The notes under the pieces were generated by a model. It made no database searches, was not told the DNA's origin, and saw only the letters and a list, made by a program, of their open reading frames with translations. Source: Caenibius sp. WL (lineage in GTDB: Bacteria; Pseudomonadota; Alphaproteobacteria; Sphingomonadales; Sphingomonadaceae). From it: 64,000 bases of DNA. Location: the NCBI RefSeq assembly GCF_019803445.1, contig NZ_CP081844.1, positions 3,360,501-3,424,500 on the forward strand, written 5' to 3'. The position numbers and the translations under genes are program-made. Below, piece by piece: positions 58,045 to 64,000 of the stretch; positions within the stretch are counted from its first letter, which is position 1, and every line of letters starts with the position of its first letter.

Positions 58045-58962
58045 GTGCCCGCACGCCACGGCCTGCCCCCGCTGCACCTTCTGCTCGCCATCGCCGTCAT
58101 GGTGGTGTGGGGCACCAATTTCGTGGTCATCAAGCTGGCGCTGGCGCATCTGCCGCCCCTGACTTTCGCATTGCTGCGGTTCGTCTTCGTCTTTTTCCCG
58201 CTGGCTTTCTTCCTGCCCCGCCCGAATGCCTCGTGGCGCAATCTCGCGGTTTATGGGGTGCTGATCGGCGCGGGCCAGTTCGGCATCATGTTCACCGCCC
58301 TGCGCACGGAGATCACCCCCGGCCTCGCTTCGCTGGTGGTGCAGGTGCAGGTGTTCTTCACCATCGGCCTGGCGATGTGGATGACAGGCGAAAAGGTCGC
58401 GCGCTATCAGATCGTGGCGCTGCTGTTGGCCACATCGGGCCTCGCCACTATCGCGCTCCATACCGATGGCAGCGCGACACCGCTGGGTCTGGGGCTGGTG
58501 CTTCTCGCCGCGATGAGCTGGGCGGGAGGGAATATGGCCGCACGGCAGGCCGCGCCCGCCAACATGCTGTCCTATGTCGTCTGGTCAGCGCTGTTCGCCA
58601 TTCCGCCGCTGGCGCTGTTCGCGCTGATTCTCGAAGGGCCGGAGGCGATGCTCCGCGGAATCAGGGCCGCGGACGGGTGGACCTGGGGCGCCGTCGCCTG
58701 GCAATCGGTCGGCAACACGATGTTCGGCTATGTCGCATGGGGCTGGCTGCTCAATCGCCATCCGGCGGCAGCGGTCGCGCCGATGGCGCTGCTCGTGCCG
58801 GTTTTCGGAATGGGCGCCTCCGCCCTGTTCCTGAACGAGCCGCTTCAGCCTTGGAAGCTGACTGCTTTTGCGCTGGTCATGGCCGGGCTGACGCTGGGCA
58901 TGTTGTGGCCGCGCGTCCGGGCGCGGCTCATGCCCGGCACTCTCCCGTCAAGTCCATCTTAA
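58045..58962 (+). CDS. EamA/DMT family transporter
   Basis: A 305-residue protein with ten predicted membrane helices in two five-helix EamA repeats (LLLAIAVMVVWGTNFVVIKL in the first, GLGLVLLAAMSWAGGNMAAR opening the second). DMT transporters export amino acids, metabolites or drugs; the substrate is unknown. GTG 58045 follows ispG by 3 nt. Confidence 0.9.
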   Translation: MPARHGLPPLHLLLAIAVMVVWGTNFVVIKLALAHLPPLTFALLRFVFVFFPLAFFLPRPNASWRNLAVYGVLIGAGQFGIMFTALRTEITPGLASLVVQVQVFFTIGLAMWMTGEKVARYQIVALLLATSGLATIALHTDGSATPLGLGLVLLAAMSWAGGNMAARQAAPANMLSYVVWSALFAIPPLALFALILEGPEAMLRGIRAADGWTWGAVAWQSVGNTMFGYVAWGWLLNRHPAAAVAPMALLVPVFGMGASALFLNEPLQPWKLTAFALVMAGLTLGMLWPRVRARLMPGTLPSSPS

Positions 58963-59010
58963 CCATGCCGGTTCACCCAAAATCCGCCTCGCCATGTCTA
59001 TGATCCCCTC

Positions 59011-59961
59011 ATGCTGACTCGTTATCTCCCATATCGTTGGCGCACTCGCCTGGCGATACGCCGCCACAACCGCGCCATCCGCGCGATTCTGGACACGCCG
59101 CCGATCGTTCCGGCCGACGATGGGCTGGTGCTGTTTTCGATGATCGGCACGGCGGTGCTCCGCCCCTATCTGGTGGCGGTCAAATCGCTGTGGCGCCAGT
59201 TGCAGCGCGGACGGGTGGTGATCCTCGATGACGGAACGCTGACCGCCGACGACAAGGCCGTGCTGGCGCACCATTGCGGCAATCCCGAAATCATCCCCAT
59301 CGCCTCCGTGCGGACAGGCGAATTTCCGCAGGGCGGGACCTGGGAACGGCTGCTGACCATTCTCGATCGCCGCACCAGCGAATACTGGCTGCAACTGGAC
59401 AGCGACACGGTGACTCTAGGGCCCATCCCCGAAGTGGAGCAGGCGATTGCGGCCAATCGCAGTTTCACCCTGCTGGGCGGTTCCGATGCCGAAATCGGGG
59501 CGCTGCCTCTCGCCGATATCGCCGCGCGCCTCTATCCGCAGGGCCCGCAGGACGATGGGCACATCCAGACCCGCGTCGAATCCCGCATGGGCCTGATGCA
59601 GGGCAATCCGGGCTGGCGCTATATCCGTGGCTGCTCCGGCTTTGCCGGGTTCGCCGCCGGCAATGCGGGCCGCAGCCTGGCGGGCGCGTTTCTGGCCGAA
59701 CTGAAACGGCAGATCGGCGAACAGGGCGCGACCATCTGGGGCACCGAACAGATCACCTCCAGCTTCCTTGTCGCCAACGAACCCGCGCCGGTGCTGTTGC
59801 CGTCCGCGCGGTATCTCAATTACTGGGGCGCCCCCTGGAATGGCGACGCGGGCTTCGTCCATTTCGTCGGCACGCATCGCTATGACCACGGGTGCTACGC
59901 CGAGCAGAGCCGCGCCCTGATCGCAGCCCTCCAGACGGATCGCACGCGGGCCGAAACGTGA
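59011..59961 (+). CDS. Glycosyltransferase-like protein
   Basis: A 316-residue soluble protein. An N-terminal nucleotide-sugar-like fold (LFSMIGTAVLRPYLVAVKSL, VVILDDGTLTADDKAVLAHH) is followed by a DxD motif in YWLQLDSDTVTLGPIPEVEQ near residue 135 and a C-terminal IWGTEQITSSFLVANEP. It resembles GT-A glycosyltransferases without a clear family; I infer the class from the DxD context only. Confidence 0.65.
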   Translation: MLTRYLPYRWRTRLAIRRHNRAIRAILDTPPIVPADDGLVLFSMIGTAVLRPYLVAVKSLWRQLQRGRVVILDDGTLTADDKAVLAHHCGNPEIIPIASVRTGEFPQGGTWERLLTILDRRTSEYWLQLDSDTVTLGPIPEVEQAIAANRSFTLLGGSDAEIGALPLADIAARLYPQGPQDDGHIQTRVESRMGLMQGNPGWRYIRGCSGFAGFAAGNAGRSLAGAFLAELKRQIGEQGATIWGTEQITSSFLVANEPAPVLLPSARYLNYWGAPWNGDAGFVHFVGTHRYDHGCYAEQSRALIAALQTDRTRAET

Positions 59962-60030
59962 GCTGTTAAGCCCGCAAAGGCTGGAAATTCGGGCCATTCG
60001 CCTCTATATATAAGAGACTAGAGGCGGATC

Positions 60031-60654
60031 ATGACCGGACGGATGGACAGGCGGAATTTTCTCGGATCGGCGTCGCTCGCCGTGGCGGGCGCAGCGCTCC
60101 CCACGCGCGTGTTCGCGCAGGCTTCACCCGCCAGCGCGCGCGACCGGGCGATCCTCGCCATCGCCAGGCGCGAGATCGATCGGGCGGGAAGCGTGCTCTG
60201 GCGCAGGGATATTGCCGCCGTCGCCGATTTCGGCGTCGCATCCGGCTTGCCCCGATTTCATTTCGCCAATCTGGAAAACGGCACCGTGCGCAGTTTCCTG
60301 GTCACGCATGGCAAAGGCTCGGACCCGGCCCATACCGGTTATCTGGAATCTTTCTCCAACGTCCCGGGCTCCAACGCCACCAGCCGCGGCGCTTTCATCA
60401 CCTGGGAATGGTACACCGGCCGTTATGGCACCTCGATCCGCCTCGGCGGGCTCGATCCCGACAATTCCAATGCGCTGGAACGCGCCATTGTGATGCATTC
60501 GGCCGCCTATGCGACGCCGGAACACGTCGCCCGGTGGGGCAAGCTCGGCCGGTCCGACGGGTGTTTCGCCATGGGGCCGGGCGATTTCAACGAAGCCTTG
60601 TGGCATCTTTCGGGCGGCCGCCTGCTTTACGCCGACAGGCTCGGGCTGGTCTGA
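60031..60654 (+). CDS. Murein L,D-transpeptidase catalytic domain protein (YkuD_2 type), Tat-exported
   Basis: A 207-residue protein with a twin-arginine signal (MDRRNFLGSASLAVAGAALP, cleavage after VFAQ) and a catalytic region near residues 150-185: ERAIVMHSAAYATPEHVARW and GRSDGCFAMGPGDF, with the His and Cys of the SxGCF-type L,D-transpeptidase fold. ATG 60031 follows GAGGCGGATC; ATG 60043 is also possible. Tat export suggests folding before secretion, unusual for this enzyme class. Confidence 0.85.
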   Translation: MTGRMDRRNFLGSASLAVAGAALPTRVFAQASPASARDRAILAIARREIDRAGSVLWRRDIAAVADFGVASGLPRFHFANLENGTVRSFLVTHGKGSDPAHTGYLESFSNVPGSNATSRGAFITWEWYTGRYGTSIRLGGLDPDNSNALERAIVMHSAAYATPEHVARWGKLGRSDGCFAMGPGDFNEALWHLSGGRLLYADRLGLV

Positions 60655-60745
60655 TCCCGCCTTATCTGGCGCTTGCGCCCATCAGGTTGACACAGTTGAC
60701 ACGGTTCTGACGCCTCCGCCCCGCAGGAGCACGCGCCAACGGAAA

Positions 60746-60776
60746 CGGGCGGCGTGATCCGTCATCACACCGCCCG
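60746..60776 (-). terminator. Terminator of the L,D-transpeptidase gene
   Basis: CGGGCGGCGTGAT (60746-60758) pairs with ATCACACCGCCCG (60764-60776) with one mismatch and a 5-nt loop; on the minus strand TTTCC follows. It lies just downstream of the stop at 60801. A tandem TTGACAC repeat occurs upstream at about 60688-60703. Confidence 0.65.
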
Positions 60777-60800
60777 CCTGGGAAGCCTTGACCGGCCGGA

Positions 60801-62180
60801 TCAGGTCTGGAGATCGTCGACGATTTCGACCACCTTTTCGCTGCTCTTGCGCGGACGGTTGGCCACGCGCGGCTTTTCGAAGCTGGTCAGAACCGGCGCA
60901 TCGCGGCTGTAGAGGTCGGCAAAGGTCGACAGCTTGCCGTTGATGTCCTGCGCCATGGTGAAATAGGTGATGTACACCGGCACGTGCTTGGTCATCGGCA
61001 CGCGGGTGTATTCCTTCGACTTGGAAATCGCGACCGCCTGTTCCGCCGACGCGCCGCCGCCGATGATGGCCATCGTCATCGCCATTTCCAGCGCCCGCTC
61101 GGTCCGGATGCACCCATGGCTGAGCGCGCGGCTTGCCTGATTGAACAGATTGCGGTTGGGCGTGTCATGCAGGAAGATCGCGTGCGGATTGGGCATGTCG
61201 AGCTTGACCAGACCCAGCGAATTGTTGGGCCCGGGCTGCTGCACCACGGAAACGTACCCGTTCGCCCCCCGCGTCACCTTGTAGCCTTGCGCGCGGGCGG
61301 AACCCGGATTGGCGAGCAGACGCGCGCCCAGCCCTTCGCCTTTCACGATGCTCTGCGGCACGGTCCAGGTCGGGTTGAAAATCACCCCTTCGACTGTTTC
61401 CGCCAGTTGCGGGGTCGCCGTTTTGCCCGGCTTGCCCACGATCGTGCGATAAGTGCGGATGATCTTGTCGTTCACCGTCAGCCGGAGCTGCATTTCGGGC
61501 ACGTTGGTGATGAGGTACTGCGAGCCGAGATCGCGCGAGAGCCAGCGCCAACGGTCCATATTGGCGCGGATCAGCGCACGCTTCCTGGTTTCGGCCTTGG
61601 GCGTGGCGGCCAATTCCTGCTTCAGGCGGGCGTAATCCGGGTGAGCGGGTGCGAGGCTGGCCAGCACCCCGGCCACATCGTTCGTGTCCAGCGCCCTGGT
61701 CATCAGCGCCGCCGTCGGCATGTCATCCGCATCGGAATCGACCACGAACCACTGCACCCGCGCGCTCATCGGCGTGCGGCCGTCGCGCAGATCCTCCACC
61801 AGCCAGGCGAAGCTGGTGCTTGCCGCCTGATCGAGCGCGGGGCCCTTCCCCCCGGCAATCGCATCGCGCAGCACCTGCGGCTTGTAATCGGCGGGAATAA
61901 GCCCTTCCTGGCCGATCGTCTCGATCGCGGCGAGCAGCGCCTTGGCAGCGGCAACATTCCATTCCTGCACCACCGGTTGCACCGGGATCGCCGGCGCGGC
62001 GGCCGTTGCCGGGCCTGTGGCAGGCGCCGGGGCGGTGGGCGGCGCATCCTTCGCCGGCTTGGGCGCGATGGCCGGGGGCAGAATATTTTGCGGAGCAGGA
62101 GCCGATTGCGCAGCCACGGTGAGAGGTATTGCCAGCAGGGTAAGCCCGCCAAGCAGAGTGAACCGCTTAGTTATCATCAT
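60801..62180 (-). CDS. YcbB/LdtD-like L,D-transpeptidase
   Basis: A 459-residue protein: signal peptide (LLGGLTLLAIPLTVAAQ), a Pro/Ala-rich linker (residues 30-75), a peptidoglycan-binding/scaffold region (LLAAIETIGQEGLIPADYKP), and a C-terminal L,D-transpeptidase domain with YLITNVPEMQLRLTVNDKII, IFLHDTPNRNLFNQASRAL and SHGCIRTERA bearing the catalytic His and Cys. It forms 3-3 crosslinks in peptidoglycan. Start MMITKRF at 62180 is preferred; a longer frame to 62327 lacks a signal. An EcfG promoter match overlaps its upstream region on the other strand. Confidence 0.92.
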   Translation of the reverse strand: MMITKRFTLLGGLTLLAIPLTVAAQSAPAPQNILPPAIAPKPAKDAPPTAPAPATGPATAAAPAIPVQPVVQEWNVAAAKALLAAIETIGQEGLIPADYKPQVLRDAIAGGKGPALDQAASTSFAWLVEDLRDGRTPMSARVQWFVVDSDADDMPTAALMTRALDTNDVAGVLASLAPAHPDYARLKQELAATPKAETRKRALIRANMDRWRWLSRDLGSQYLITNVPEMQLRLTVNDKIIRTYRTIVGKPGKTATPQLAETVEGVIFNPTWTVPQSIVKGEGLGARLLANPGSARAQGYKVTRGANGYVSVVQQPGPNNSLGLVKLDMPNPHAIFLHDTPNRNLFNQASRALSHGCIRTERALEMAMTMAIIGGGASAEQAVAISKSKEYTRVPMTKHVPVYITYFTMAQDINGKLSTFADLYSRDAPVLTSFEKPRVANRPRKSSEKVVEIVDDLQT

Positions 62181-62215
62181 CCTAAAATAGCCCCAGTTCC
62201 CGCAAGGTTTGGCCC

Positions 62216-62240
62216 GGAACTCGCGAAACCCGCGCACGTT
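62216..62240 (+). promoter_or_regulatory. EcfG promoter match upstream of the second EamA gene
   Basis: GGAAC (62216-62220), a 16-nt spacer and CGTT (62237-62240) match the consensus exactly. The start of the rightward EamA gene is 150 nt away. On the minus strand the same block reads GGAAC-N16-AGTT (one mismatch), facing the L,D-transpeptidase gene. The long leader makes the functional assignment uncertain. Confidence 0.55.
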
Positions 62241-62390
62241 CCGGATATCGGCGGCATAAATGCCTGTTTCACGCTGTTTCATCAAGCATTGCGGATGACT
62301 CCATCGTGAATGAAATTCCGGTGCCATGGCGAAGGGCGCCAGCGCATCGCCGGGGATGACGCCGGGGCCCTGCCGTGCTTAACCGTTCGC

Positions 62391-63275
62391 ATGTCCGCGA
62401 CCCGCCTGTATCCACCCGTTCTCATCGCGGCTGTGGGTATTGCGCTGTTTTCGCTGATGGATGCGTTGATGAAACACGCTTCCATCATGATCGGGGCTTA
62501 CAGCGCGCTGCTGATTCGCTCGCTGATCGGCACGCTGATCCTCCTGCCTTTCTACCGCGCGCGGCAGAGCGAATGGCCGCGGGGGGAACGGCTGCGCATC
62601 CATATCCTGCGCGGCGCGGTGAGTTGCGGCATGGCCTTCCTGTTCTTCCATGCACTGACTCTGCTGCCGATTGCCGAAGCGATTGCGCTGTCGTTCATCG
62701 CGCCGCTGATCGCGCTCTATCTCGCGGCGGCCACGCTGGGGGAACGAATCGGCCGCAAGGCGATCATCGCTTCGCTGCTCGGCCTGATCGGCGTGGCCGC
62801 GATCACCGTGGGGCGGCTCCATGGCGACGTCACCGGCTGGCAATCGGTGGAAGGGATCGTCTCAGTGCTGGTGTCCGCGCTGCTCTATGCATGGAATCTG
62901 GTGTTGCAGCGGCGAATCGCGCAGATCGCGCCGCCGGCCGAAGTGGCGCTGTCGCAGCACGCCATGGCTGCGCTCCTGCTGATGCTGGCGGCCCCATGGC
63001 TGCTGCATCTGCCGGGCTGGGGCGAACTGGGCATACTGGCGCTGGCCGCCGTGCTGGCCACTATCTCGCTGATGCTGCTCGCTTCGGCCTATGGCCGGGC
63101 GGAAACGCATATCCTGGTGCCGATGGAATACAGCGGCTTCCTGTGGGCCGCCTTGTTCGGCTGGCTGTTCTTCGCGGAAAAGCTCACCCTGCCCACCTTG
63201 CTGGGTGGTGTGTTGATCGTGATCGGCTGCCTGATCGCGGCGCCCGGCCGCGAACCGGAACAGGTTGCCGTTTAA
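62391..63275 (+). CDS. EamA/DMT family transporter
   Basis: A 294-residue protein with two five-helix EamA repeats (VGIALFSLMDALMKHASIMI in the first, VSVLVSALLYAWNLVLQRRI in the second). The start MSATRLYPPV at 62391 is preferred because the preceding in-frame residues are not membrane-like. Substrate unknown. A possible EcfG promoter lies 150 nt upstream. The stop overlaps the convergent small gene by 4 nt. Confidence 0.88.
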   Translation: MSATRLYPPVLIAAVGIALFSLMDALMKHASIMIGAYSALLIRSLIGTLILLPFYRARQSEWPRGERLRIHILRGAVSCGMAFLFFHALTLLPIAEAIALSFIAPLIALYLAAATLGERIGRKAIIASLLGLIGVAAITVGRLHGDVTGWQSVEGIVSVLVSALLYAWNLVLQRRIAQIAPPAEVALSQHAMAALLLMLAAPWLLHLPGWGELGILALAAVLATISLMLLASAYGRAETHILVPMEYSGFLWAALFGWLFFAEKLTLPTLLGGVLIVIGCLIAAPGREPEQVAV

Positions 63276-63433
63276 GGCGCGCTTTCCTCCGCCGCCGGAG
63301 TAGCCTGCTGCGCCGGCGCATGCGCGAACGCAATGGCTGCACCGAAGCATCCGATGACCGCCAAAATCGCCGCCGTAATGCCCGCACGCAAGGCGCGCGG
63401 CGAACCCGAGCGTGCTTCTGTCGTGGTTTCCAT
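63272..63433 (-). CDS. Small single-span membrane protein
   Basis: A 53-residue protein with one hydrophobic helix (ALRAGITAAILAVIGCFGAA) followed by a Pro/Ala-rich periplasmic tail (HAPAQQATPAAEESAP). A very strong ribosome site (AGGGAGGTGAT) precedes ATG 63433, which makes it a convincing small gene. Function unknown. Confidence 0.72.
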   Translation of the reverse strand: METTTEARSGSPRALRAGITAAILAVIGCFGAAIAFAHAPAQQATPAAEESAP

Positions 63434-63632
63434 GGGTCCGATCACCTCCCTCATTCCCGGAACGGCCCGCTCCTTTCCTAGCGCAACTGCGCGATTACGC
63501 CAAGGTTCGATGCTCTTGCACCCTTGATTTTCTGAAGCAGAACGCCCAAGCGCCTCGGCATCCAGGCTCACCTACAGTGTCCTTCGCGGCGGGGCGGGCC
63601 CACTTGTACATTCGAGGAAGGCAACGACACTT

Positions 63633-64000
<368 letters not shown>

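Noticed and set aside
60984-62309. A 441-codon rightward frame opposite the L,D-transpeptidase.
   Set aside because: Shadow of a clear gene; Arg/His/Gly-rich with no motif.

Overview
The window is a GC-rich alphaproteobacterial chromosome segment, most likely from the Sphingomonadales. NepR and EcfG, the anti-sigma/sigma pair of the general stress response (GSR), are an alphaproteobacterial hallmark. The order assignment is inference from overall gene content.

1-13,154 is core chromosome. It opens with nepR-ecfG behind a perfect EcfG promoter (GGAAC-N16-CGTT), then sodB, glmM, thiD, a LOG-family gene, a sterol-desaturase-like operon and a TetR regulator. From 7.0 to 12.9 kb lies a run of small secreted, lipoprotein, hydrophilic and iron/oxygen-related genes (glycine-zipper protein, Tyr/Arg-rich protein, haem-oxygenase-like diiron protein, iron permease, entericidin, hemerythrin, PRC-barrel, Ala-rich lipoprotein). 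It carries further EcfG promoters and looks like a GSR target cluster. One promoter (10,876-10,900) has no gene downstream; it reads into a two-hairpin, about 73-nt transcript ending in a clean intrinsic terminator, a candidate EcfG-dependent small RNA.

13,155-44,749 holds two mobile elements in tandem at the 3' end of a tRNA-Gln(CUG) gene on the minus strand (44,702-44,775). Duplicated tRNA 3' ends lie at 13,155 (18 bp), 29,243 (49 bp) and the tRNA itself. Element A (13.2-29.2 kb) is an old, decaying mosaic. Its integrase has a frameshift and a nonsense codon, a resolvase remnant is fused to a phage gene that also lost its 5' end, and phage genes (BRO-N proteins, RusA-like protein, helicase-like ATPase) are mixed with cargo-like genes (OmpA and lipoprotein pair, TonB-like protein, thioesterase, SnoaL-like, nitroreductase-family, DUF2889). 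Element B (29.2-44.7 kb) looks more intact. It has an integrase with paired arm-type repeats at both ends, an excisionase-like gene, a replication-initiator-like gene with four palindromic iterons inside its coding sequence, HK97-type protease, portal, tape measure and gp10-like protein, HNH nuclease and an XRE repressor. I see no major capsid, terminase or lysis gene, so it resembles a phage satellite or a defective prophage.

44,776-64,000 is core chromosome again: ppx/gppA-rlmE; a membrane-anchored cytochrome c; pheA; a coupled DUF4129-DUF4350-MoxR-DUF58-SpoIIM-RDD membrane cluster; a class A beta-lactamase; GNAT; ispG; two EamA permeases; a glycosyltransferase-like gene; two different L,D-transpeptidase families; and the 5' end of acnA. 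A further EcfG-type promoter match lies between the second L,D-transpeptidase and the second permease.
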